64,000 nt of DNA, taken from Nostoc parmelioides FACHB-3921 (lineage in GTDB: Bacteria; Cyanobacteriota; Cyanobacteriia; Cyanobacteriales; Nostocaceae). This document shows, in pieces, positions 43,678 through 52,746 of this stretch. The translations under genes were made by a program, and so were the position numbers. Each line of letters starts with the position of its first letter. Position 1 is the first letter of the stretch. The DNA is taken from assembly GCF_014696625.1 (NCBI RefSeq), contig NZ_JACJQL010000024.1, positions 1 to 64,000 on the forward strand, in the 5' to 3' direction. Under the pieces are notes generated by a model that was not told the origin of the DNA, did not search any database, and saw only the letters and a list, made by a program, of their open reading frames with translations.

Positions 43678-43912
43678 ATTTTAGGGCGTGGTATATCTCC
43701 CTATTTGCTTGTAGGTTTACCCATAGTTCTGCTAACTTTAACACCGTGCTTGGTGTGATTCTATGCTGTTGATTTACCAGTTCATTTATATGCTCATTGG
43801 GACTATTAATTATTTGAGCAAGTTCATCTGGTAATATTCCCAAAGGTTCTAAAAAATCTTTGACTAAAGTTTCCCTGGTATGGGTAGGAGGACGATATTT
43901 TGGTAGTCTCAT
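43649..43912 (-). CDS. HigA-like HTH antitoxin
   Basis: An 87-residue XRE-type helix-turn-helix protein: TRETLVKDFLEPLGILPDEL, then INELVNQQHRITPSTVLKLAELW, the HigA pattern. No HigB-type toxin gene lies upstream on the same strand; a RelE fragment lies downstream on the opposite strand and overlaps it by 29 bp. It is thus an orphan antitoxin or a solitary regulator. Confidence 0.75.
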   Translation of the reverse strand: MRLPKYRPPTHTRETLVKDFLEPLGILPDELAQIINSPNEHINELVNQQHRITPSTVLKLAELWVNLQANREIYHALKFNNLENEQP

Positions 43913-44079
43913 TGCTAGTTAGCTTCAGGCGATCGCATCAAATCAAATATCACATAAAATACTTAATGTCAATATTAAAATCCATGAAAAGCCCGAAAAA
44001 CTAGCATAAAAAAGTAAGCAAAAAGTAAGAAATGATTTTTTTGTGAAATGCCCAGATTTAGATATAGCAAGGAAAATTA

Positions 44080-44895
44080 ATGGTACGACCGCGCAAGCTG
44101 TTTGCTCAACATTGGCTCAAAAGTGAGAAGGCACTCGACGCAATTGTGAAGGCGGCAGAGTGTAGTACAAATGACCGCATCCTAGAAATCGGCCCCGGTA
44201 CAGGCATTATGACTCGCCGTTTATTACCTTCAGTACAGTCTTTAGTTGCAGTAGAAATAGACAGAGATTTATGTGAACTGTTAGCTAAACAATTAGGAAA
44301 GAAAGAAAATTTTTTATTGTTACAGGGAGATTTCCTGACAATAGATTTAGCCGCAAATTTAGGATCATTTCCGAAGTTTCAAAAGCCAAATAAAGTAGTT
44401 GCTAACATTCCTTACAACATTACCGGGCCGATAATAGAAAAACTATTAGGAACAATTGCTAATCCTAACCTCGAACCATTTGATTCCATAGTATTGCTCA
44501 TTCAAAAAGAGGTAGCCGAAAGGTTATATGCTAAAGCTGGGTCACGCACATTTGGAGCATTATCGGTAAGGGTACAATATTTAGCTGATTGTGAATTTAT
44601 CTGTGATGTCCCTGCGAGTGCATTTCATCCACCACCAAAAGTAGATTCCGCAGTTGTCAGATTGCGTCCTCGACAGATAGAAATTCCTGTTAATGACCCA
44701 AAACGACTAGAGAATTTGGTAAAGTTAGGATTCGGTGCGAAACGTAAAATGCTACGGAATAATTTGCAATCGGTGGTAGACCGCGATCGCCTGAGCCAAT
44801 TGCTGGAACAATTAAATATAAACCCCCAAGCCAGAGCTGAAGACATCAGCACTCAGCAATGGGTAGAATTAACCAACTTGTTGGGAGTAGAGTAA
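44080..44895 (+). CDS. rsmA: 16S rRNA dimethyladenosine transferase
   Basis: RsmA/KsgA dimethylates two adjacent adenosines in helix 45 of 16S rRNA. The 271 residues match the family. SAM motif ILEIGPGTGIMTRRLL is near 31-46, the NPPY-like catalytic motif reads NIPYNITGPI (near 110-119), and the FHPPPKVDSAVVRL loop (182-195) is present. The start ATG (44080) gives the VRPRKLFAQHWLKSEKALD terminus. ispE follows after 139 bp and a DUF3082 gene after that; this order is often seen in cyanobacteria. Confidence 0.95.
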   Translation: MVRPRKLFAQHWLKSEKALDAIVKAAECSTNDRILEIGPGTGIMTRRLLPSVQSLVAVEIDRDLCELLAKQLGKKENFLLLQGDFLTIDLAANLGSFPKFQKPNKVVANIPYNITGPIIEKLLGTIANPNLEPFDSIVLLIQKEVAERLYAKAGSRTFGALSVRVQYLADCEFICDVPASAFHPPPKVDSAVVRLRPRQIEIPVNDPKRLENLVKLGFGAKRKMLRNNLQSVVDRDRLSQLLEQLNINPQARAEDISTQQWVELTNLLGVE

Positions 44896-45034
44896 TTTTA
44901 GATTTTGGATTTTAGATAAAAGTCAAATCCCAATCCCCAATCCCCAATCCCCAGCAAAAGTCAAAAGAAAAAATCTTCTACCTTTTTACTTTTTACTTTT
45001 TACTTTTTTGTCCCCAGTCCCCAATTCCCATTCC

Positions 45035-45988
45035 ATGCGTTCCTACAAATTAATTGCTCCCGCCAAAATTAACTTGTATCTAGAAATCATCGGCGACAGA
45101 TCCGATGGTTATCATGAGTTAGTGATGATATTGCAAAGTATCGACCTAGCCGACGAGATTGAAATACATTCCCTCAGCAGTGAAACTATCCACGTTCATT
45201 GTAACCACCCACAAGTTCCCACAGACAAAAGTAACTTGGTATATCGCGCCGCCGAACTGATGGTGAAAAGATTTCCTGAAGCCTTCACTAAACATGGGGG
45301 TGTAGATATTACCGTTCACAAACATATTCCTGTCGCAGCTGGCTTGGCTGGAGGTTCAACTAACGCCGCAGCTGTGTTAGTTGGGATAGATTTACTTTGG
45401 AACTTGGGACTAACCCAAACAGAAATAGAAGAGTTAGGCTCTACTCTTGGTTCCGACGTACCATTTTGTGTGGCTGGTGGTACAGTCATCGCCACAGGTA
45501 GGGGAGAACAACTTTCCCCCTTACCGAGTTTAGATCATATATATATAGTATTGGGCAAATATCGCAGCTTGGAAGTTTCCACCGCCTGGGCATATAAAAA
45601 CTATCGTCAAGAATATGGTAGTACTTATCTTAGAGATACCAATGACTTAGCCTCCCGCGCCGCCGCAGTTCATTCAGGTGGTATAGTTAAGGCGATTGTA
45701 GAAAAAGATGCTGTAGCGATCGCCCAAAAACTGCACAATGATTTAGAGAAAGTAGTATTACCTTCCTATTCCCAAGTTTTACACCTCCGAGAATTATTTG
45801 CATCTCAACCAGGAGTTATCGGAACCATGATGTCCGGTTCCGGGCCTTCAGTGTTTGCTTTGTGTACATCTCAGGAACAAGCAGAAAAAATTCAGCAGCA
45901 AGTAAGACAAACAATTCCCGACGAAGATTTAGAATTATTTGTAACTCGCACAATTACACATGGGATTCAAGTTGTGGGTAATGGGTAA
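45035..45988 (+). CDS. ispE: 4-diphosphocytidyl-2-C-methyl-D-erythritol kinase
   Basis: IspE phosphorylates CDP-methylerythritol in the MEP route to isoprenoids (carotenoids, the phytol tail of chlorophyll). The 317-residue GHMP kinase begins MRSYKLIAPAKINLYLEI, with the ATP loop PVAAGLAGGSTNAAAVL near 101-117 and the C-terminal MMSGSGPSVFALC motif. The frame opens at a TTG at 45008 but the ATG at 45035 is the family start; the intervening bases are CCCCAGT repeats. The downstream DUF3082 gene begins 3 bases after its stop, so they are one operon. Confidence 0.95.
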   Translation: MRSYKLIAPAKINLYLEIIGDRSDGYHELVMILQSIDLADEIEIHSLSSETIHVHCNHPQVPTDKSNLVYRAAELMVKRFPEAFTKHGGVDITVHKHIPVAAGLAGGSTNAAAVLVGIDLLWNLGLTQTEIEELGSTLGSDVPFCVAGGTVIATGRGEQLSPLPSLDHIYIVLGKYRSLEVSTAWAYKNYRQEYGSTYLRDTNDLASRAAAVHSGGIVKAIVEKDAVAIAQKLHNDLEKVVLPSYSQVLHLRELFASQPGVIGTMMSGSGPSVFALCTSQEQAEKIQQQVRQTIPDEDLELFVTRTITHGIQVVGNG

Positions 45989-45991
45989 CTT

Positions 45992-46309
45992 ATGAACAAC
46001 GAAACTCAACAAACAGATACATCAGGACAAGTTCCGCCTACGCCGTTACGCTGTATAACAGGAGCAGGTATTTCTGGCGGAATGGGATATGCTTTGTATT
46101 TACTCATGATATCCATCGCTACAACTTTTGCCAAAAAACCCATCCACTCTGATAATCAGTTAGTTATCAGCTTGACCTCTGCTGTGCGTACCTTGGTAGT
46201 TGGGATAGTCGCCTTGGGAACAGGGATATTTGCTATAGTGACAATTGGTTTGTTAGCATTAGCCGTACAACTGTTAGTGCAGCAGTTGATAAAACCTAAA
46301 AGTAATTAA
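45992..46309 (+). CDS. DUF3082 family membrane protein
   Basis: A 105-residue protein with three hydrophobic helices (about 23-46, 61-82, 83-100). GAGISGGMGYALYLLMISIA and GTGIFAIVTIGLLALAVQLL are typical DUF3082 segments. Function unknown; the family is restricted to cyanobacteria and plastids as far as I recall. It follows ispE with 3 bp between, so it is the third gene of the rsmA-ispE operon. Confidence 0.88.
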   Translation: MNNETQQTDTSGQVPPTPLRCITGAGISGGMGYALYLLMISIATTFAKKPIHSDNQLVISLTSAVRTLVVGIVALGTGIFAIVTIGLLALAVQLLVQQLIKPKSN

Positions 46310-46390
46310 AGGGTATAAATGTTTGAAACCCCTACACCCCTATACCCTTACACCCAGTCTCAACAGACAATCTGGGTGCGTAAGTCCTAA

Positions 46391-47284
46391 TTAACTCCGG
46401 CCAGTCAATAAGCATTTTTCCGATTGAGGACAAGCAGCAATCAGTTGTGGCTTCAGATTTCTACCAGACTGGAGCGATTGTTGCTGTTTCCTCCAAGCTT
46501 TGGGAGGTAAACCGTGATGTTGACGGAATTGGCGAGAGAAATGACAAGCATTTTGATAACCCAGCGCTGTCGCAATCTGTTCGATGGTTTTGTTACTATT
46601 CCTCAGTAGAGGGCGCGCTGCGGCCATTCGCCGTTTGAAAATCCAGCCGTTCACAGTATCCCCCGTTTCTCTCGCAACTCTACTAGTTAGATAAGCCGGT
46701 GAATAACCAACCGCAACAGCCACATTTGATAATGTAATTCCTTGATGATAATGAGCTTCAATATAATCAAAAACTTCCTGAAGGTGGGGAATAGAGGGAA
46801 AAATTGCTTCAGAGTCTACAGCTAGGGATTCGGTAAGTTGATGAGATTTAGTTGCATACCAATACCTGAGTAAAGCTTGCTTTTCTAAACGAATAGCGAT
46901 CGCTTTGAGTATATCCTCTATAGTAGAAGGCTTAGTAATATAGTCATCAGCTCCCAACTCCATACCCTTGCGAAGACCGGCTGTATCATGGTTTCCAGTG
47001 AGAAAAATGAAGGGAATAATCGCCGTCAGAGGATCTTGGCGTAGAACATTTAAAACATCGTAACCATCCATATCAGGCATCATAATATCGCAGATAATCA
47101 AATCTGGTAAATATTTTTGTGCCTGTTGAATACCAGCCACACCGTTTTCAGCTGCTATACCATCAAAACCTCTAGCTTCAAGCACCGCTAAAAAGAGATT
47201 GCGACTATCGCTATCATCTTCAATAAGAAGGATTGTTTTCGATGATTCGTTTGCCATTTTTCCATCACTAAGATTGGTGGTCAT
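46391..47284 (-). CDS. Response regulator with AraC-type DNA-binding domain
   Basis: A 297-residue (from ATG at 47284) fusion of a CheY-like receiver and an AraC HTH domain. The receiver has the acidic pair in LLIEDDSDSRNL, the phosphoacceptor Asp in LIICDIMMPDMDG, Thr in FIFLTGN and Lys in ITKPS. The C-terminal 100 residues hold two helix-turn-helix units (ITLSNVAVAVGYSPAYLTSRV and IATALGYQNACHFSRQF). A second ATG at 47257 has a better GGA-rich upstream region. No partner kinase is adjacent. The target is unknown; it may regulate its own or a neighbouring operon. Confidence 0.9.
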   Translation of the reverse strand: MTTNLSDGKMANESSKTILLIEDDSDSRNLFLAVLEARGFDGIAAENGVAGIQQAQKYLPDLIICDIMMPDMDGYDVLNVLRQDPLTAIIPFIFLTGNHDTAGLRKGMELGADDYITKPSTIEDILKAIAIRLEKQALLRYWYATKSHQLTESLAVDSEAIFPSIPHLQEVFDYIEAHYHQGITLSNVAVAVGYSPAYLTSRVARETGDTVNGWIFKRRMAAARPLLRNSNKTIEQIATALGYQNACHFSRQFRQHHGLPPKAWRKQQQSLQSGRNLKPQLIAACPQSEKCLLTGRS

Positions 47285-47327
47285 TTCAGTTACCAATAGC
47301 AACTATCAGCCATATTGAAAAACTGGG

Positions 47328-47420
47328 AACTTCCAGATAAAAAATATCCAAAATTTAGGGTGCGCTACTTGCGAGAAAACCTAGCTGTATCAAGAAATTA
47401 TTCATACTGACGCACTCTAA
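47328..47420. mobile_element. MITE-like repeat, copy 2
   Basis: Inverted copy of the element at 12741-12836. It shares the left part GGAACTTCCAGATAAAAAAT, ATCCAAAAT and TTAGGGTGCG, and the right part TAGCTGTATCAAGAAATT, ATTCATACTGACGCACTCTAA. The terminal bases have drifted, so it is an older copy. Confidence 0.6.
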
Positions 47421-47835
47421 TAACCGTCAATTGGAATAATTTATTTTTTGGTGTTTCCCTAAACCAAAGGTAGAAACCACCGATTAAATAGTCGTAAAAC
47501 GCTTAAGGCTCCAATTAGCATATATATTTACTTGATTTCTCTAAAGAGATGGAAAAATTAATATTAAACTGAAATTACGATAGGTTGCCTACAAAATTTC
47601 TCAAGGGCTTAGAAGTAATTTGTCTTCGTCGATAACAAGTAGTAATATTACAATCCTGTAGATAATCTATTATCTAACAAATAAATTTTTAGCTCCTAAA
47701 TTGGATATTTTACTATTTTAATTTATATCGGATTTAACTATATAATAGCAGTCCAAGTCATCTGCCTGGAGGAGTACCTTATCTTCCCATCATCTCTCTG
47801 AGTAGTTATCGCTTATCTCTCGAAAGAAGTATAAA

Positions 47836-47934
47836 ATGTTAAGTTATTTTGTAACCAAATATACATTTAACCCCGAATTAGCCTTGTTTAGCCACAAGTA
47901 CGACAACTACTACGAAAGGTTAATACCATCCTAA
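47836..47934 (+). CDS. Possible 32-residue ORF
   Basis: ATG to TAA, 32 codons: MLSYFVTKYTFNPELALFSH, then KYDNYYERLIPS. An AAGAAG purine run lies about 8 bases before the ATG. The composition is protein-like but I know no homologue. It is 34 bp ahead of a strong hairpin. Confidence 0.25.
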   Translation: MLSYFVTKYTFNPELALFSHKYDNYYERLIPS

Positions 47935-47954
47935 TAAGCTGATTATAGTTTCAC

Positions 47955-48000
47955 AAAAAAAATGTAACCTCTCCAATATGCTCTAATTTCATTGGAGAGG
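47955..48000 (-). terminator. Strong minus-strand terminator in a gene-free region
   Basis: Perfect 10-bp stem CCTCTCCAAT/ATTGGAGAGG with a 13-base loop. On the minus strand, the stem is followed after four bases by eight T. No annotated gene would use it. Confidence 0.6.
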
Positions 48001-48809
48001 AAACAGCGTATAATTTATCTCTTTAATCGAGTACTAAATATTCAATAGTTGACTCACAAGCATCAACAGGCATAAAAATTTTGCTGAGAAAGAAAAGAAT
48101 ATATCAAGTTTAAATTTTTCGAGCAGTACTATATTTTTATGTCTTAGATTATTGGTAACAAAATCAATAATTGATGATTGCTAGGGTAAATAATGATGCT
48201 CACAGCATAAGTTTTTTTCTAGGAGAATATGAAACCTAATATAAGTCTGGTTGTATAAGTAGAAATAATTGCAGATTTACAAAAAGATAGAAATTTTTAT
48301 TTTTTATTTGGCGTTTAAATGGTATTATTTTACTCCGATGCACATTATTTATATAATAAAGTTAAAAAAAAGCCAGTAAATTTAAATAAAGAAAAAAGAG
48401 ATATGTCTATCAAAAAATTGATCATATATCTACTGTCAAAGATTGAGTAATCTTAGCAAAGAAGTTGCTTCTGCAAAACGGTTCATTTTTAGGGGCGGGT
48501 TGAACTAGATATTTATTAAGCAGATAAAAATGCTGACTGGTTAAATTCACCCCTATTTTCAAAAATAGCGATCGCCTACAACCGACCGGAAAAAGTCCAA
48601 CTTTTACCTGTGGTTGAGCATTTGCAAAGGCTTCTGTAGGAAATGTTTTGTGCTGTTTCTCCTATGCTGTAGTGTCAAAATCTTCTTTTGGAGATAGTGA
48701 AATTGGTTTGATTGTTGGATGATGGGTTACACCCCTCAATCAGCGATCGCCAAAAGTAGGGCGAACCGTTCGCGCTATACTCCCTCCAACACACAGAAAA
48801 GAAAAGACA

Positions 48810-50996
48810 ATGAATTACTATACACTTGCTTACACAACCCTTGGTAACGTGCGCGTATCTCGTAGCACAACCGAGGTGAAGATGGACACTGCACTAGATG
48901 AAATTCTCTTTCACCTAAATCAAGTACGTGGAGGTTTGTTAACCAGTAGTTACGAATATCCAGGGCGATACAAAAGATGGGCGATTGGATTCATCAATCC
49001 CCCATTACAACTGACAACAAGAGAGAACGCATTTACCATCTCTTCACTCAATCCTCGCGGACAGGTGCTACTACCAACCTTGTTCCAGCATCTATCAGCC
49101 CAGTCGCAACTACAACAAATCAGCCTCAATCATGACAACATCACAGGTGAAATTCGACCCACAAAACAGTTATTCACAGAAGAACAACGCAGTAAACAAC
49201 CGTCAGCCTTTACAGTCATCCGCGAAATTCTCCAGATTTTTGCGAGTGATGAAGATGAGCATTTAGGTTTATATGGTGCATTTGGTTACGACTTAGTATT
49301 TCAATTTGAACCAATTCCCCAAAAAATTGCTCGTCCCGCAGACCAACGGGATTTAGTCCTGTATCTACCCGATGAACTCATAGTTGTAGATTACTATCTA
49401 CAAAAGGCATATCGTCACCAGTATGAATTTGCCACAGAACATGGCAACACCGAGCATCTTCCACGGACAGGCCAGTCCATCGACTACCAGGGTAAACGTC
49501 TTCTACCAAACCAAACTGCTGACCATCAACCAGGAGAATATGCCAACCTAGTTGAGCAAGCACTCGACTACTTCCGCCGGGGTGACTTATTTGAAGTAGT
49601 TCCTAGTCAAAACTTTTTTACCGCCTGTGAACAATCACCCAGTCAACTATTCCAGACCTTAAGGCGAATTAATCCTAGTCCTTATGGATTTCTGTTGAAT
49701 TTGGGTGGTGAATATCTCATAGGTGCATCACCAGAAATGTTTGTGCGAGTTGATGGTAGGCGAGTGGAAACCTGTCCCATTAGTGGCACTATTCGACGGG
49801 GAGAAGATGCTTTAGGCGACGCTGTACAAATTCGTCAGTTGCTTAACTCCCATAAAGATGAAGCCGAGTTAACCATGTGTACTGACGTAGACCGCAACGA
49901 TAAATCGCGGATTTGTGAACCAGGCTCAGTCAGGGTGATTGGTCGTCGCCAGATTGAACTGTACAGCCACCTCATTCATACAGTAGACCATGTAGAAGGG
50001 ATACTCAGACCGGAATTTGACGCTTTAGATGCCTTCTTGAGTCATACTTGGGCAGTTACAGTCACAGGCGCACCCAAACGAGCCGCCATGCAGTTCATCG
50101 AACAGCATGAACGCAGCGCCCGTCGTTGGTATGGGGGAGCAGTTGGTTATTTAGGCTTTAATGGTAACTTGAATACCGGATTAACCTTACGGACAATTCG
50201 TTTACAAGACTCCATCGCCGAAGTGCGAGTTGGTGCAACAGTCCTTTACGACTCCATTCCGTCAGCCGAAGAAGAGGAAACAATTACTAAAGCGACTGCA
50301 TTATTTGAGACCATTCGCCGTCATAGCAATGCAAATAAAACCAAGGGGAACGATAGTCATCGCCCAGGGGATATCGCCCACAATAAGCGTATCCTCCTCA
50401 TCGACTACGAAGATTCATTTGTTCACACATTAGCCAATTACATCCGCACCACCGGCGCAACCGTCACCACCCTACGTCATGGTTTTGCTGAATCATATTT
50501 TGATACAGAACGCCCAGACTTAGTGGTATTGTCTCCCGGCCCTGGTAGACCCAGTGACTTCCGAGTTCCCCAAACGGTTGCAGCTTTGGTAGGTCGAGAA
50601 ATCCCCATTTTTGGCGTTTGTCTGGGATTACAAGGCATAGTGGAGGCTTTTGGTGGAGAATTAGGCGTGCTTGATTATCCCCAACACGGTAAACCCGCAC
50701 GGATTTCAGTAACTGCACCTGATTCTGTCCTGTTTCAAAATTTACCAGCATCCTTCATCGTGGGTAGATACCATTCCTTGTTTGCCCAACCCCAAACTAT
50801 ACCCGGTGAACTCAAAGTCACCGCGATTTCTGAAGACAATGTAATTATGGCGATTGAACACCAAACACTACCTATAGCCGCCGTCCAATTTCACCCGGAG
50901 TCAATCATGACCCTAGCAGGAGAAGTTGGTCAGACAATCATTAAAAATGTAGTGCAGACATATACCCAAACTTTAGAAACATCAATTTGCTCTTAG
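48810..50996 (+). CDS. trpE: Bifunctional anthranilate synthase (TrpE-TrpG fusion)
   Basis: Converts chorismate and glutamine to anthranilate, the first step of tryptophan synthesis. The 728-residue fusion joins TrpE (about 1-510) to TrpG (about 525-728). TrpE blocks visible: the GDLFEVVPSQNF strand, SPEMFVRVDGRRVETCPISG and GATVLYDS with EEEETI. TrpG is a class I amidotransferase with Cys604 in FGVCLGLQG and the HPESI His/Glu near 692. Fused enzymes are usual in Nostocales and may be a second, paralogous copy. trpC lies 660 bp downstream with a HetP-like gene between. Confidence 0.95.
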   Translation: MNYYTLAYTTLGNVRVSRSTTEVKMDTALDEILFHLNQVRGGLLTSSYEYPGRYKRWAIGFINPPLQLTTRENAFTISSLNPRGQVLLPTLFQHLSAQSQLQQISLNHDNITGEIRPTKQLFTEEQRSKQPSAFTVIREILQIFASDEDEHLGLYGAFGYDLVFQFEPIPQKIARPADQRDLVLYLPDELIVVDYYLQKAYRHQYEFATEHGNTEHLPRTGQSIDYQGKRLLPNQTADHQPGEYANLVEQALDYFRRGDLFEVVPSQNFFTACEQSPSQLFQTLRRINPSPYGFLLNLGGEYLIGASPEMFVRVDGRRVETCPISGTIRRGEDALGDAVQIRQLLNSHKDEAELTMCTDVDRNDKSRICEPGSVRVIGRRQIELYSHLIHTVDHVEGILRPEFDALDAFLSHTWAVTVTGAPKRAAMQFIEQHERSARRWYGGAVGYLGFNGNLNTGLTLRTIRLQDSIAEVRVGATVLYDSIPSAEEEETITKATALFETIRRHSNANKTKGNDSHRPGDIAHNKRILLIDYEDSFVHTLANYIRTTGATVTTLRHGFAESYFDTERPDLVVLSPGPGRPSDFRVPQTVAALVGREIPIFGVCLGLQGIVEAFGGELGVLDYPQHGKPARISVTAPDSVLFQNLPASFIVGRYHSLFAQPQTIPGELKVTAISEDNVIMAIEHQTLPIAAVQFHPESIMTLAGEVGQTIIKNVVQTYTQTLETSICS

Positions 50997-51134
50997 TGGT
51001 AATTGGCTTCGCTGTGAGCGTCAGCCGAACGGTAATTGGGAATAAATGGAATTCTCTTCTCCATCACCAATTACCAATTACTAATCACCAATTACCAATT
51101 TTCAAACCATCAAATAAAATCATCAGGGGAAGTT

Positions 51135-51380
51135 ATGTATCAGGAAGACATTTACAATTCACAGAATGTTAAGAAAATAAATAATGAACAAGTAGACCAA
51201 ATTATTAAATCAATAATTGCCGGAAAGTATTCTTGGGCTTGCGTTTTATTGCTGCGCTACTCTGGTTATAACCCCATAGATTACATCCCGTACCGTACTT
51301 ATATTAGATTACTCAAAAACAACTGTCTGGGTGGTAAAAATCAGGAAAGCAGAAATGATAATCAAGAAATTTTGATCTGA
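51135..51380 (+). CDS. HetP-like heterocyst commitment protein
   Basis: An 81-residue protein. The central part (about 23-60: IIKSIIAGKYSWACVLLLRY, SGYNPIDYIPYRTYIRLLKN) closely follows the HetP domain of Anabaena HetP and its paralogues, which modulate commitment to heterocyst formation. The ATG at 51135 has an AGGGGAAG site 5 bases upstream. The frame opens at 51036 with unrelated residues from ATTACCAATT repeats. It lies between trpEG and trpC. The flanks (MYQEDIYNSQNVKK; NQESRNDNQEILI) are polar and variable. Confidence 0.85.
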   Translation: MYQEDIYNSQNVKKINNEQVDQIIKSIIAGKYSWACVLLLRYSGYNPIDYIPYRTYIRLLKNNCLGGKNQESRNDNQEILI

Positions 51381-51659
51381 AACTAATCCAGATTAAAGTC
51401 AACTCCAACGGCAATTGATAATTCATAATTAAGCCACGCTCTACACCGAGAGAATGAGAGATAGAGAAAGGTGTACTTCAACAATAATTATGAATATTAA
51501 TTTCCTGTGGCTTTGAATAACTAAATTGTGGTTGTCAGGAATTTATCTTAAATTTCTTACAACCACAAAGCTGATTTTTTGAGATTAGTCAACATAGGTT
51601 AGGGCTTTATCTACACATCCCTATACCCCTATACCCCTATACCCCTATACCCATTCATA
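51380..51659. repeat. Repeats between the HetP-like gene and trpC
   Basis: Includes ATTCATAATTAAG and its partial inverted copy ACAATAATTATGAATATT around 51420-51500 and five CCCCTATA heptamer copies at 51623-51653, the last just before the trpC start. The promoter of trpC would have to lie among or before these repeats. Confidence 0.55.
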
Positions 51660-52502
51660 ATGTTGTATCCCAGCGCCATTAATACCAACCGTCTGCAACC
51701 AATTATTAGAGAAATTGTTTGGCAGAAAAAGCAAGAAGTTGCACAACTACACCAACAGATGTCATTGGCTTCTTTACAACGCCAATTAACTGCTGCGCCA
51801 ACCGTGCGGGATTTCTTGACAGCCTTGCAGCAAAATCCTTACCAACCTAGCCTGATTGCAGAAATACAAAAAGCCTCACCCAATCATGGTATGATTCGTG
51901 CTGATTTTGATCCAGTAGCGATCGCCAAAGCTTATGAACGAGGTGGTGCAGCTTGTCTATCAGTCGTGACAGATAGTTCATTTTTTCACGGCAGTTTTGA
52001 AATTCTCCGTGCTATCCGCCAACGGGTTCCACTACCCATATTATGCAAAGAATTTATTATCGACCCCTGCCAAATTTATTTAGCACGAGCAGCAGGAGCC
52101 GATGCGGTACTATTAATTGCAGCCATTCTCACAGACAGAGAATTGAAAGATTTTTTGCGAATAATTCACTTTTTGGGGATGAATGCCTTAGTCGCAGTTC
52201 ATAGTTTAGCTGAACTAGATAGGATACTAAAATTAGACGATATTCGCTTAATCGAAATTAATAACCAAAGCTTGCAAGATTTTACCACAGATATCAGTAC
52301 CACCCAACACTTATTAACAGCCAGGCGATCGCATCTACAAAACTTGGGTATCACCGTTGTCAGCGAGTCTGGATTGTATACACATACCGACTTATCCTTA
52401 GTCGCGGAAGCTGGCGCAAATGCCGTAATAGTCGGAGAATCTTTAATTAAAGAACAAGATATCGAGCAAGCTGTACGTCACCTGCTAACAGGGGATAAAT
52501 AA
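51660..52502 (+). CDS. trpC: Indole-3-glycerol phosphate synthase
   Basis: Closes the indole ring of indole-3-glycerol phosphate in the tryptophan route. The 280-residue TIM-barrel protein has AEIQKASPNHGMIRADFDP (near 75-93), the EFIIDPCQIYLARAAGADAVLL strand (near 128-149), LVAVHSLAEL and the phosphate loop VVSESGLYTH and AVIVGESL. Length is normal for a monofunctional enzyme. It follows trpEG and a HetP-like gene, in the same direction. A strong terminator (52650) lies 148 bp after its stop. Confidence 0.94.
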   Translation: MLYPSAINTNRLQPIIREIVWQKKQEVAQLHQQMSLASLQRQLTAAPTVRDFLTALQQNPYQPSLIAEIQKASPNHGMIRADFDPVAIAKAYERGGAACLSVVTDSSFFHGSFEILRAIRQRVPLPILCKEFIIDPCQIYLARAAGADAVLLIAAILTDRELKDFLRIIHFLGMNALVAVHSLAELDRILKLDDIRLIEINNQSLQDFTTDISTTQHLLTARRSHLQNLGITVVSESGLYTHTDLSLVAEAGANAVIVGESLIKEQDIEQAVRHLLTGDK

Positions 52503-52649
52503 TATCATGTCCTGTTGAACTCTGATTAGTAAAAACCAATTAGCAATTAGCTATTACCCATCACCACCCTGGAGAAAAATTTCTTGTAATTATCAGGAAA
52601 TAGCTGGGAAGAAATTGTAGTATCAACTACTTATCTCAGCGAAACCCTG

Positions 52650-52680
52650 ACCCCTGGAAAAACCAGGGGTCTTTATTTTA
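52650..52680 (+). terminator. Rho-independent terminator after trpC
   Basis: ACCCCTGG, loop AAAAA, CCAGGGGT (8-bp perfect stem) and then CTTTATTTTA. The most typical terminator in the window. Confidence 0.8.
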
Positions 52681-52746
52681 CTCATTACTCTTGATTCTGG
52701 TAGTATGCCACTTGGACGTTTGAATTTTGAATCGATTCATCAAGTT

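Larger units (their letters stand above)
47303..48809. other. 1.5-kb intergenic region before trpEG
   Basis: Contains MITE copy 2 (47328-47420), a 32-codon ORF (47836-47934), a strong minus-strand terminator hairpin (47955-48000), and one GCGATCGC site at 48567-48574. The last 300 bp, with a TTTAAATAAAGAAAAAAG stretch, should contain the trpEG promoter. No long ORF exists on either strand, yet the terminator suggests a transcript from the minus strand. Confidence 0.5.
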
